Source: a virus. From it: 57,281 nt of DNA. The notes beneath the pieces are model-generated. The model was not told the origin of the DNA, did no database searches, and saw only the letters and a list, made by a program, of their open reading frames with translations. The position numbers and the translations under genes were made by a program. How positions within the stretch are numbered: the stretch's first letter is position 1; every line of letters starts with the position of its first letter. Below are positions 39,729 to 46,442 of this stretch, in pieces. The stretch is taken from the IMG/VR virus record IMGVR_UViG_3300014838_000023, positions 1 to 57,281 of that record; one strand, 5' to 3'.

Positions 39729-40226
39729 CTGGGTGGGTGGCAGATAGATGGCGAACCATTCGATAGGCGCAACATCCTCGTTTGGAAACGGGCGAGGGTC
39801 CACGAGGCTCGTGTAAGTCGCGCCCGGGAAGCGCCGATAAACGTAGACCTTAGGTCGGTCCGGCACCCCCGCCGTCTCGGGCGGCGATGCGCGTCCATCG
39901 GATGACAATGCGCAGACCTTGCAGATATGGCGTCGCTTGTGTCCGATGAACGTGCGCAGGCAATGGACGCAGCAGTTCGAGTAGCTGCCGTTCTCGTGGC
40001 TCGCGTCCTCGGAATAAGACCGCTCGTCATGCGTCGTGTCTTTGAGCAGCTTCCAGCCTTTCGGCACCCCCGCCGTCTCGGGCGGCGATGCGCGTCCTCC
40101 ATCGGATGAGGGAGGGGTGGCGCGGATGGCACGGGCAAAGCCACGAACACGCTCTGTGATCCCGTGGTAATCGGAGCAGCATAGGGCGTCTTCCCACATT
40201 TCATCTATCTGCTTGTCCGTCATCAT
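39699..40226 (-). CDS. Hypothetical protein with internal repeats
   Basis: 175 residues, ATG 40226. N-terminal helix (D-K-Q-I-D-E-M-W-E-D-A) then two linkers of the form S-D-G-(G)-R-A-S-P-P-E-T-A-G-V-P encoded by a 36-bp perfect repeat (39861-39896, 40062-40097). Between them is a Cys-rich segment (C-C-V-H-C-L-R-T, H-I-C-K-V-C) that may bind zinc. The C-terminus has W-F-A-I-Y-L-P-P-T and A-S-D-E-T-K-A-A. Mosaic architecture; function unknown. Confidence 0.55.
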   Translation of the reverse strand: MMTDKQIDEMWEDALCCSDYHGITERVRGFARAIRATPPSSDGGRASPPETAGVPKGWKLLKDTTHDERSYSEDASHENGSYSNCCVHCLRTFIGHKRRHICKVCALSSDGRASPPETAGVPDRPKVYVYRRFPGATYTSLVDPRPFPNEDVAPIEWFAIYLPPTQASDETKAAQ

Positions 40227-40232
40227 TGCTTC

Positions 40233-40463
40233 TCAGCTTGCGCCGCCTCCAGCTTGGTAAGCCAAGATCCAATCGCGCACTTCGTTTGCTGCCTTGAGGT
40301 AGTCGGGGCTGGGCGTCTTGGTCACCTCTTGCCCACGTCGATACGTGCGCCATATCTCGTCGCGCAGCCTCTTCGGCAGGGAAAACCAGTGCGGCTTGCA
40401 CCCCCACATTGCGGGCGGTACTTCGGCTGTGCAACCGGGCCAGTGACAGGTATGGCCGCTCAC
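40233..40463 (-). CDS. Conserved small phage protein (CHWPGC type)
   Basis: 76 residues from GTG 40463 (AAGGAG upstream, GTGA overlap). C-H-W-P-G-C then V-P-P-A-M-W-G-C-K-P-H-W, L-P-K-R-L-R-D-E-I-W-R-T-Y and R-D-W-I is a well-conserved small protein of phages infecting proteobacteria, presumably a zinc-binding unit. Function unknown. Confidence 0.7.
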   Translation of the reverse strand: MSGHTCHWPGCTAEVPPAMWGCKPHWFSLPKRLRDEIWRTYRRGQEVTKTPSPDYLKAANEVRDWILAYQAGGGAS

Positions 40464-41422
40464 GTCTGCTCCTTGGGTTCGCGTCCCTCGGATGAGGGAG
40501 AGGCGGCAAGAATGGCATTGATGGATGCGAGCGTGAGATTGACCGCTACCGCGCCTCGCTGATCGTTTGTCACCGGCCCGTCAGCAGGGTTGCCGCCGTC
40601 GTTGAATCCCATGTCGTAGAGGCCTTCGAGTGCTGGACGCAGCATGTCCGCCACCGGCTCACTCTGCGGGGCTGGCGTCTGTGCGACCAAACCGTTGATG
40701 GCGTGCTTGATTGCGTTCGCCAAGAACGGCTCTCGATCTTCAGCCAAGCCGAAAGGCTCAGCGAGACATGCCAATAGGAACTCACGAACGTCTTCAGCGC
40801 TACGCAAGTGCTCCGAGACGACAAACGGTCTGATCTGCAGGCCGGCCTTGGTCAGCGGCTCACTCTGCGGGACTGGCGTCTCGGGTGGTGATGCGGCGAG
40901 GGCCGTTCGGAGCCGTTCGATGTTGGCTTCGTGTTCGGCTCTTGGCGTCTCTCCGTCCTCGCGCCACAAGCCACCCGCCATCTTTCCCGGTGGTGATGGC
41001 CGACGAGTGAAGCCCGCCTGTCGCATCTTCTCGCTGCGGGTCTGCGGGACTGGCGTCTCGGGTGGTGAGGCGGAAATAGCGCGGCCAAGCCCTTCGCTAT
41101 CCTGCCCGGCTGTTTGCGGAGAAGGACGCTCTCGTGTCGCTTCGCTGGTTGGCGGTTCGGCCCATGGGCGTGTTTTTGCTTGTTGCCAGAGTCGTTCTTG
41201 CCTCTTGGCCTCTTCGTAGTCCGATAGCGGGATAGGCGGCTCGGTGGCTCCCTCGATGGGGGCTGCGTAGAGGGGCACGGAATAGACTTCATCGGGGGCG
41301 GCGTATAGCCAAACCTGAGTCTCGTGCGACAGGCAGACACGAGCAAGTGAACGCGGGCTGATCCACGCTACCGGCTCAGGCGCGGCTCCCTGCTGCTCTG
41401 GACGAGCGACTTTTTTGGTCAT
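40460..41422 (-). CDS. Hypothetical modular phage protein
   Basis: 320 residues, ATG 41422 with AAGGA upstream. N-terminus E-P-V-A-W-I-S, V-W-L-Y-A-A-P, V-P-L-Y-A-A-P is a short pattern common in phage accessory proteins. Linkers A-S-P-P-E-T-P-V-P-Q occur twice (27-bp repeat at 40865-40891 and 41042-41068) and a relative P-A-P-Q-S-E-P once. The segment around residue 205 (A-E-D-V-R-E-F-L-L-A-C-L) recalls antitoxins of addiction modules, but weakly. Function unknown. Confidence 0.55.
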   Translation of the reverse strand: MTKKVARPEQQGAAPEPVAWISPRSLARVCLSHETQVWLYAAPDEVYSVPLYAAPIEGATEPPIPLSDYEEAKRQERLWQQAKTRPWAEPPTSEATRERPSPQTAGQDSEGLGRAISASPPETPVPQTRSEKMRQAGFTRRPSPPGKMAGGLWREDGETPRAEHEANIERLRTALAASPPETPVPQSEPLTKAGLQIRPFVVSEHLRSAEDVREFLLACLAEPFGLAEDREPFLANAIKHAINGLVAQTPAPQSEPVADMLRPALEGLYDMGFNDGGNPADGPVTNDQRGAVAVNLTLASINAILAASPSSEGREPKEQT

Positions 41423-41435
41423 GATTCAATCCTTT

Positions 41436-41708
41436 TCATCCTGCCCGGCTGTTTGCGGCGCAAGCCCGGGCATACTCACAGCCGCGGCATGTCTCGTTCA
41501 AGTCCATGCGGGTCAGCGGCGGCAGGCCGCCCCCGATCTTCGCGGCGGCCTTCTCGATGCGAATTGCCTTCTCGGAGCTCGCCTTGCGGTCGCCGGCCGA
41601 CAGCTGGTACAGCATGCCGACGGACGTGTTGGCCAGCCTGGCGAGCTTTTCCTTTTGCTCGAGACTGGCCGCGGACATCCACTTCTTCAAGGCCTTGTTC
41701 GTTGCCAT
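41436..41708 (-). CDS. Cro/YdaS-like repressor
   Basis: 90 residues from ATG 41708 (AGGA six bases upstream). E-K-L-A-R-L-A-N-T-S-V-G-M-L-Y-Q-L-S-A-G-D-R-K-A-S is a Cro/YdaS-type HTH, followed by a helix and a C-terminal C-R-G-C-E-Y-A-R-A-C cluster that may bind zinc. Divergent from the rightward operon. It probably binds the palindrome at 41751-41764. Confidence 0.8.
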   Translation of the reverse strand: MATNKALKKWMSAASLEQKEKLARLANTSVGMLYQLSAGDRKASSEKAIRIEKAAAKIGGGLPPLTRMDLNETCRGCEYARACAANSRAG

Positions 41709-41806
41709 GGGGCATCCTACAGCGATTGCTGAAAAAATGTCAAATAGTTCTTGCAGGTCTGCAAATGCTGTGATAAATTTTCCTCCAACCACACGGACCC
41801 AAGGCC
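41709..41806. promoter_or_regulatory. Divergent promoter region with operator
   Basis: 98 bases between the repressor and the rightward operon. TTGCAG-GT-CTGCAA (41751-41764) is a perfect dyad. It overlaps a rightward candidate promoter TTGCAG-17-TAAATT (41751-41779). Leftward there is a perfect TTGACA (41743-41738) with TAGGAT 18 bases further, which would give an almost leaderless repressor mRNA. Confidence 0.45.
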
Positions 41807-42028
41807 ATGAGACCGCATTTCCTTCGAGGCTGGAGCGACACGCAACCCGTGGTGCACGTCTGCTCTAGTTGCGGAGGTGATTGCCCGACGCCTGCGGCCT
41901 GCCACTGGCCGGATGATCCCGATCACGACGTCGGGCGATGGCCCGCGTTCTGGGTCGCCGTGCTTCTCGCCGCTTGCTGCGCGACGGTCGGCTGGGGCCT
42001 CTTTCTGATTTTCCACCACACGCCTTGA
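41807..42028 (+). CDS. Small membrane protein with Cys motif
   Basis: 73 residues. V-C-S-S-C-G-G-D-C and C-H-W-P-D-D-P in the N-terminal half, then one membrane helix (F-W-V-A-V-L-L-A-A-C-C-A-T-V-G-W). First gene of the rightward operon. Function unknown. Confidence 0.55.
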   Translation: MRPHFLRGWSDTQPVVHVCSSCGGDCPTPAACHWPDDPDHDVGRWPAFWVAVLLAACCATVGWGLFLIFHHTP

Positions 42029-42039
42029 AAGGGCACGAC

Positions 42040-42459
42040 ATGATGACCTCTGTTCACCTCGAGTTCGCCGACGCCGATGAGGCTGCCGCATTCTTCATTG
42101 CGTACCACGCCGGCAGGAAGGCCCCGGGAGCCTCTGCCTCCGCGCCGAAGACGCCAACTGCGGCTGCCGATCATCTGCAGAAGGTCAAGGAGGCCGCAGC
42201 CGCTCCCGCCGCAGCCGCGCCGGCTCCGGCGGCTGCCGCACCCCCGCCTCCCGCGGCAGCCGTGACGTACGCGACGTACGCCGAGAACGGCAACCTGCTG
42301 AGCGACACCATCGCCAAGCTGGTCGCCAAGGACCAGTCCAAGGCCGTCGCGATCCTGAGCGAGCTTGGCGTCAAGCGCGGCCCACTGCTCACAGCCGAGC
42401 AGTGGCCCGTGGCCATGGCCAAGTTCAGCGCGGCGCTGTCGGCTGCCGAGTTGGCGTAA
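42040..42459 (+). CDS. Hypothetical protein with Ala/Pro linker
   Basis: 139 residues; AAAGGG upstream. Residues 1-25 form a small strand-helix unit (H-L-E-F-A-D-A-D-E-A-A-A-F-F); 46-75 are an Ala/Pro linker; the C-terminal domain (K-A-V-A-I-L-S-E-L-G-V-K-R-G-P-L-L-T-A-E-Q-W) is helical and similar to small domains of other phage replication-cluster proteins. Unknown role. Confidence 0.6.
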   Translation: MMTSVHLEFADADEAAAFFIAYHAGRKAPGASASAPKTPTAAADHLQKVKEAAAAPAAAAPAPAAAAPPPPAAAVTYATYAENGNLLSDTIAKLVAKDQSKAVAILSELGVKRGPLLTAEQWPVAMAKFSAALSAAELA

Positions 42460-42462
42460 GTC

Positions 42463-42624
42463 ATGGACATGCCGGACGACGATTGGGAAGATCTCGACGG
42501 CACTCCCATGCCGCCACCACCCTTGTCCGAACGGGCGCCGACGCCAACCGAGCCGGTTCCGTATCGGTACGAAGACCAGTACGGAAATGAGCGCTGGTCC
42601 GACACGCACGAGAAGGTGCGATGA
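42463..42624 (+). CDS. Small acidic protein (53 aa)
   Basis: ATG 42463, stop TGA overlapping the next ATG. D-D-D-W-E-D-L-D-G-T-P-M-P-P-P-P and E-D-Q-Y-G-N-E-R-W. Disordered, acidic, Pro-rich; may bind a basic partner. Supported by coupling. Confidence 0.55.
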   Translation: MDMPDDDWEDLDGTPMPPPPLSERAPTPTEPVPYRYEDQYGNERWSDTHEKVR

Positions 42625-43232
42625 GCGAACACGCCAAGCTATCGCCAAGCTCCAGCAAGGGATGGCTGAAGTGCGCCGGCCGAATCGCTCTTGAGTCCGC
42701 GTTCCCCGACTCGTACAGCGCCGCTTCCGACAAGGGCACGGCCATCCACCTGGTCAGCAAACTGGTGCTGACCGAGCCGGTCGAGTGGCCAGCCGCGATC
42801 CGTGCCATCGGCACCAACGTGCCGGTGCACAGCCCCGGCGAGCTAACGCGCGTGGTCTGGTTCACGCAGGACATGGCCGAGATGGCCCAGGACTACGTCG
42901 ACACGATCAAGGCGCTGAGCAAGGGCCACATCGTGCTCATCGAGCACCGGGTCGACTTCAGCGAGTTCGTGGGCGTGCCCAACAGCTTCGGTACGGCCGA
43001 CTGCATCATCCTGATCGCTCTGCCCGACGGCGGCTACGAGCTTTTCATCATCGACCTGAAGACGGGCTGGATCCGTGTATTCGTCGAGAACAACACGCAA
43101 GGCATGCTGTACGCGCTGGGCGCCATTGCCGAGCTGGGAATCAGCTACGACATCCGCCGCGTGCGCATCGGCATCTTCCAAAAAGAGCACGGCGGCTTGA
43201 GCGAGTGGGTCATTCCGGTTGGAGATATGTGA
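42621..43232 (+). CDS. Cas4/RecB-like nuclease (DUF2800), N-terminal half
   Basis: 203 residues. L-S-P-S-S-S-K-G-W-L-K-C-A-G begins the DUF2800/Cas4-like family and supplies the first Cys of an expected 4Fe-4S cluster. A-I-H-L-V-S gives the His; F-G-T-A-D-C-I-I-L-I and F-I-I-D-L-K-T-G-W give the catalytic Asp and D-x-K; N-N-T-Q-G-M-L-Y is motif IV. The family continues for another ~170 residues after S-E-W, but here the frame runs into V-G-D-M-stop at the junction with the deaminase gene. The rest of the protein is encoded at 43702-44421. Probable 5'-3' exonuclease in recombination, possibly active as two chains. Confidence 0.85.
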   Translation: MSEHAKLSPSSSKGWLKCAGRIALESAFPDSYSAASDKGTAIHLVSKLVLTEPVEWPAAIRAIGTNVPVHSPGELTRVVWFTQDMAEMAQDYVDTIKALSKGHIVLIEHRVDFSEFVGVPNSFGTADCIILIALPDGGYELFIIDLKTGWIRVFVENNTQGMLYALGAIAELGISYDIRRVRIGIFQKEHGGLSEWVIPVGDM

Positions 43233-43705
43233 TGAGCGAACGATGGGATCGACATTTTCTAGGGCTTGCTCTGTATCACTCGAAACTGAGCAAGGACCCA
43301 TCTACCCAAGTCGGCTCGGTGATCGTCGGTCCTGACCGCGAGATTCTGTCGGCAGGATTCAACGGCTTCCCGCGAGGAATCGCCGATACGCAAGAGCGTC
43401 TCAACAACCGTGATGTGAAGCTGAAACTTGTCGTGCACGCTGAGATGAATGCATTGCTCGCTGCGGCACGAACAGGAATGCGGCTCAAGGGGTGCTCGTT
43501 GTATCTGGCCGCCACTGACGAGTCGGGAATGGTCTGGGGTGGCCCTCCGTGCACACGCTGCACCGTGGAGATCATCCAGGTCGGCATCGGCGAGATCGTC
43601 AGTTTTCCAATGAAAACCGCACCATCCAGATGGCACGAAGACCTTGCGTTGGCACGCAAGTTGATCGACGAAGCCGGGATCATGTACCGGGAAATTCAAC
43701 CGTGA
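43232..43705 (+). CDS. dCMP deaminase-like zinc enzyme
   Basis: 157 residues; TGATG overlap and GGAG seven bases upstream. H-A-E-M-N-A-L-L and P-P-C-T-R-C are the zinc and catalytic site of the cytidine/deoxycytidylate deaminase fold; L-S-K-D-P-S-T-Q-V-G-S-V-I-V is the usual first motif, and F-N-G-F-P-R-G the substrate loop. It makes dUMP from dCMP for thymidylate synthesis (ThyX is at 55910). The gene sits inside a nuclease gene. Confidence 0.88.
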   Translation: MSERWDRHFLGLALYHSKLSKDPSTQVGSVIVGPDREILSAGFNGFPRGIADTQERLNNRDVKLKLVVHAEMNALLAAARTGMRLKGCSLYLAATDESGMVWGGPPCTRCTVEIIQVGIGEIVSFPMKTAPSRWHEDLALARKLIDEAGIMYREIQP

Positions 43706-44421
43706 CCGAATTCAAGACCCTTGCCGAGTTCGCGGCCTACGCCAAGGACCGCGCAAAGAAAGTCGAAGCCGCGATCGAGTATCACGGCAAGATGGAGCAA
43801 GCGACTTGGGAGAAGGTCTACCTCCACCCCAATCCGAATGAGGAAGACTGTCGATTCTGCAAGGCCATGGCCACGTGTCCGGCGATGGCCAAGAAGGTCC
43901 AGGAAACCATCGGCGCGTCGTTCGACGTGGTCGTCGAGCAGGGCATCCCGGTCGAGGCCATCGTCCAGGAAATGACACCGGACACGCTGGCCACGCGGAT
44001 GTCTGCCACCGGCCTGCTCGAGGACTACATCCGCTCCATCCGCGCCGAGACCGAGCGCCGGCTGCTCGCGAACATCCCCGTCGCCGGCTGGGGCCTCGAG
44101 TTGGGCCGCGAAGGCCCGCGCAAGTGGACCGATCCGGTGAAGGCCGAAGAGCACCTCCGCAAGAATTTCCGGCTCACGGTCGAGCAGTGCTACGACATGT
44201 CCGTCATCAGCCCGACGTCGGCCGAAAAGCTCCTGAAGACCCCGGCCAAGAACGGCAAGGCGATGCTCTTGAGCAAGCGCCAGTGGACCAAGCTGCAGGA
44301 GATCATCGTGCGCAACCCGGCGGTGCCGTCTGTCAAGCCGGCGTCCGCGATCAAGACACCCTACACCCCCGGCGATCGGACACCGGTCGACGACTTCGAA
44401 GCTGTTCCGGAGGACACATGA
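43702..44421 (+). CDS. Cas4/RecB-like nuclease (DUF2800), C-terminal half
   Basis: 239 residues from GTG 43702, in GTGA overlap with the deaminase stop. It begins T-E-F-K-T-L-A-E-F-A-A-Y-A-K-D-R-A-K-K-V, the middle of DUF2800 proteins, and carries C-R-F-C-K-A-M-A-T-C, the other three Cys of the cluster. The remaining 150 residues (W-G-L-E-L-G-R-E-G-P-R-K-W) are the usual C-terminal region. It cannot be active alone because all nuclease residues lie in the other half. It ends D-D-F-E-A-V-P-E-D-T. Confidence 0.85.
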   Translation: MTEFKTLAEFAAYAKDRAKKVEAAIEYHGKMEQATWEKVYLHPNPNEEDCRFCKAMATCPAMAKKVQETIGASFDVVVEQGIPVEAIVQEMTPDTLATRMSATGLLEDYIRSIRAETERRLLANIPVAGWGLELGREGPRKWTDPVKAEEHLRKNFRLTVEQCYDMSVISPTSAEKLLKTPAKNGKAMLLSKRQWTKLQEIIVRNPAVPSVKPASAIKTPYTPGDRTPVDDFEAVPEDT

Positions 44422-44891
44422 GCGAGTTCACCGAGCGGGTCAGTCTTGCTTGGCGCATCCTTCGCGGCCGTGATGGTGGCATCGCTGCCCATGCCAAGCG
44501 AGAACTGGCCTACGACAAGGACGCGCTTGCGATGGTCCTGGATGTCGTGCGAACCTTCGCCACACAAGGCCATAGCGGCGGCAGCGCCCCGATCACGATC
44601 AATATGATTGGCGCCATCCTATCGTTCAAACCGATCGGCCCGCTCCTGGGCACGGACAACGAATGGGTGGACGTTGCCGAAGTATCAGGTAGGGTGCTCT
44701 GGCAGAACAAGCGTTGCAGCCGAGTCTTCAGGGAAGGCGACGGGCAGGCCTACGACATCGACGGGATTGTCTGGAAGGAAACCGACCTTGACGGCGCAGT
44801 CACGACCTTCACGAATCATGAGAGTCGCGTGCCAGTGACATTTCCCTACTACCCAACCACGGAGTACCGGGACGCACCGGTATCAGCATGA
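44418..44891 (+). CDS. Conserved phage protein (HSGGSAP type)
   Basis: 157 residues; GGAGGA upstream, ATGA overlap. H-S-G-G-S-A-P, P-I-G-P-L-L-G-T-D-N-E-W-V-D-V, Q-N-K-R-C-S-R-V-F, Y-D-I-D-G and T-F-P-Y-Y-P are conserved positions of a small phage family of unknown role that travels with replication genes. Confidence 0.7.
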   Translation: MSEFTERVSLAWRILRGRDGGIAAHAKRELAYDKDALAMVLDVVRTFATQGHSGGSAPITINMIGAILSFKPIGPLLGTDNEWVDVAEVSGRVLWQNKRCSRVFREGDGQAYDIDGIVWKETDLDGAVTTFTNHESRVPVTFPYYPTTEYRDAPVSA

Positions 44892-45196
44892 GACTCGAGC
44901 CAAAAACGCCGTGGTTCACGGCCCTGCAAAACCCGGCGCGTCCTGGCAAATACGAGGCCCAGTTGTACTCGTTTCACACGCATACTCTGGGGCCGGTCGT
45001 CATGCTGTATTGGGACGGCCGGCACTGGTCGAACGAGGAGATGTGCTGCAGTGAAGACCGCTGGCGCGGCCTCACGTTTCCGAGACTTTCCCCAACCCCC
45101 ACTTCAAGGAGACCAATCCGTGGGCATGAGTATCAAACTGAAAGACGTCCGCTGCAGCTTCCTCGTGCTCGCCGAGCCCGAGTATTTCGGCGGTAG
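44888..45196 (+). CDS. Hypothetical protein with uncertain 3' end
   Basis: Up to 102 residues, ATGA overlap. The first ~65 residues look real (W-F-T-A-L-Q-N-P-A-R-P-G-K-Y-E, V-M-L-Y-W-D-G-R-H-W-S). After about 45080 the frame gives Arg-rich sequence and overlaps the next gene by 77 bases, while another frame reads F-P-N-P-H-F-K-E-T-N-P-W-A-stop at 45131, a plausible end that also overlaps the next gene. A recent frameshift is possible. Confidence 0.5.
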   Translation: MRLEPKTPWFTALQNPARPGKYEAQLYSFHTHTLGPVVMLYWDGRHWSNEEMCCSEDRWRGLTFPRLSPTPTSRRPIRGHEYQTERRPLQLPRARRARVFRR

Positions 45197-45722
45197 CAAG
45201 AGCAAGCCCGAGGACAAGCGGCGCTGGTCCGCGACCGCGCTGATCCCGGCCGACAGCGAGCAGCGCAAGATGGTCGACGACGCGCTGCGCGCCGTGGCCA
45301 AGGAGCAGTGGCCGCAGAAGTGGGAGACGATGCTGGCGAACATCCTGCCCGACCCGAAGGGCTGCTGCTGGGTCGACGGCGCGCGCAAGGACTTCGACGG
45401 CTACAAGGGCCACTGGGCGCTCACCGCGCACCGCACCGAGGACAAGGGCCGGCCTCTCGTCTTCGATAACTCGAAGGAGCCGATCTACAAGCCCAACAAC
45501 GAGCTGTACGAGGGCAAGGCCGGGCGCCTGTTCTCGGGCTGCTACGTCAACATGCAGGTCGAGATCTGGGCGCAGAACAACAAGGCCGGCAAGGGCCTGC
45601 GCGCCACGCTGCTGGGCATCCAGCGCGTGCGCATCGGCGAGGCCTTCGGTGGCGGCCGTCCCCCGGATCCGAACGACTTCGAGGAGATCGCGGGCGAGGA
45701 TGACGGGGAGTCTCTGTCGTGA
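45120..45722 (+). CDS. DUF2815-like ssDNA-binding protein
   Basis: 200 residues from GTG 45120 (AAGGAG eight bases upstream; ATG 45126 is too far from it). K-D-V-R-C-S-F, A-E-P-E-Y-F-G-G, D-K-R-R-W-S-A-T-A-L-I-P and a C-terminal acidic tail (D-P-N-D-F-E-E-I-A-G-E-D-D-G-E) match DUF2815, related to T7 gp2.5-type ssDNA-binding proteins. Families DUF2800 and DUF2815 often stand together in phage recombination modules. Confidence 0.8.
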   Translation: MGMSIKLKDVRCSFLVLAEPEYFGGSKSKPEDKRRWSATALIPADSEQRKMVDDALRAVAKEQWPQKWETMLANILPDPKGCCWVDGARKDFDGYKGHWALTAHRTEDKGRPLVFDNSKEPIYKPNNELYEGKAGRLFSGCYVNMQVEIWAQNNKAGKGLRATLLGIQRVRIGEAFGGGRPPDPNDFEEIAGEDDGESLS

Positions 45723-45823
45723 CACCTGTGGCCGCGGTCGGATGGCCGGTCTGGCTTCATCGCTACGTCCAGATCGCCTCTTTCACAGGCTGCGCGGTAC
45801 CTATGAATGGCACCGTGCTGTGA
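45719..45823 (+). CDS. Very small protein (34 aa)
   Basis: GTG 45719 in GTGA overlap with the previous stop; stop overlaps the next GTG in the same manner. Hydrophobic/aromatic composition (V-G-W-P-V-W-L-H-R-Y). Coupling is the only support. Confidence 0.4.
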   Translation: MTPVAAVGWPVWLHRYVQIASFTGCAVPMNGTVL

Positions 45824-46020
45824 AAACCGTCGTGGTCGACTTCGACGCACTGCACGCCAACCCCGTGCACCGCGCCTTGAGGTTGATCAAGCTCCTGCGC
45901 GATGAGGGCATCCCCGCGTTCGGAGCTATCGCGCTCGAGGGGGTAGAGGCCGGCGTGCTGTCGATCACCGCTGCCGACCTGGCCACTGGCAAGGTCACGT
46001 ACAGCTGGGCCGAAAGCTGA
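45820..46020 (+). CDS. Small hypothetical protein (66 aa)
   Basis: GTG 45820 (GTGA overlap). K-T-V-V-V-D-F-D-A-L, H-R-A-L-R-L-I-K-L-L-R-D-E-G-I-P-A-F and I-T-A-A-D-L form a compact alpha/beta pattern. Last protein gene before the RNA island. Unknown. Confidence 0.6.
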   Translation: MKTVVVDFDALHANPVHRALRLIKLLRDEGIPAFGAIALEGVEAGVLSITAADLATGKVTYSWAES

Positions 46021-46090
46021 ATGTAAAGTACACCACAACAACTACAACAACAGCTAGAGTCACGGCTCGTCGCGCACTGTGGTGCGTACA

Positions 46091-46163
46091 TGCAAATTAG
46101 CTCATCTGGTAGAGCATAGGTCTCATACACCTTTGGTAGCTGGTTCGATTCCAGTATTCGCAA
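46091..46163 (+). tRNA. tRNA with CAU anticodon (Met or Ile2)
   Basis: Full cloverleaf of 73 bases: acceptor TGCAAAT/ATTCGCA with one A.C mismatch, D arm GCTC/GAGC, anticodon stem TAGGT/ACCTT with loop CTCATAC, T arm GCTGG/CCAGT with TTCGATT. No encoded CCA. C11-G24 and the ordinary 1-72 pair mark it as an elongator-type tRNA. Whether C34 becomes lysidine (Ile) cannot be told. Confidence 0.8.
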
Positions 46164-46233
46164 CGGCCCTTAAAAAAGGTCTCGCACTATCGAATTCGCG
46201 ACGAACTGAACAAGGAGAAGTCCAACAAGTTTC

Positions 46234-46354
46234 GTGACAACTGATCGGCTTACATGCACTGTTAATGCGGAAGTTGTGGGTTCGAATCCCATCGACCCTC
46301 TCGGGGGACGTAGGTCAACTGGTAGACCGCCTAGAAAGCCGATCGACTCGTCAC
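46234..46354 (+). ncRNA. Permuted tRNA-like RNA 1 (Y RNA/YrlA-like; tRNA-Asn GUU halves in reverse order)
   Basis: The 3' part of a tRNA (positions 29-73, 46256-46300) precedes its 5' part (positions 1-28, 46304-46331), separated by three bases. Joined 28 to 29 they give a cloverleaf: acceptor GGGGACG/CGACCCT (one mismatch), D arm GGTC/GACC with an 8-base AACTGGTA loop, anticodon stem CCGCA/TGCGG with loop CTGTTAA (GUU), T arm GTGGG/CCCAT with TTCGAAT. Outer flanks pair: GATCGGCTT (46243-46251) with AAGCCGATC (46336-46344), GTGAC (46234-46238) with GTCAC (46350-46354). This topology, a tRNA-like module closed at the acceptor end and joined to a terminal stem, is that of bacterial YrlA Y RNAs, which bind Ro60; a Ro60-like gene follows. 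A processed permuted tRNA is the alternative. Confidence 0.7.
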
Positions 46355-46361
46355 ACTAAAT

Positions 46362-46437
46362 TGCGGGGTAGATCAGTTGGTAGATCGCCGGGTTCATACC
46401 CCGGAGGTCGTGGGTTCAAGTCCCACCCCCGCTTCCA
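46362..46437 (+). tRNA. Initiator-like tRNA-Met (CAU)
   Basis: 76 bases with encoded CCA. Acceptor TGCGGGG/CCCCGCT with U1.U72 mismatch, D arm GATC/GATC giving A11-U24, anticodon stem CCGGG/CCCGG with three G-C pairs at 29-31/39-41, loop TTCATAC, T arm GTGGG/CCCAC with TTCAAGT. The three features are the identity marks of bacterial initiator tRNA. It lies between the two permuted RNAs. Confidence 0.85.
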
Positions 46438-46442
46438 GGTTC

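Noticed and set aside
42785-43231. Upstream extension of the deaminase frame
   Set aside because: Arg/His-rich image of the nuclease gene; TGATG and GGAG define the start at 43232.
46164-46190. GGCCCTTAAAAAAGGTC considered as an intrinsic terminator after the first tRNA
   Set aside because: Stem of only four pairs and no T-run; would separate the tRNA from the following RNAs without need.
46256-46331. Two broken tandem tRNAs (3' remnant followed by 5' remnant) instead of a permuted one
   Set aside because: Acceptor strands of the two parts pair 6 of 7, the anticodon stem is restored exactly, and outer flanks are complementary; the same holds for the second unit at 46465-46544.
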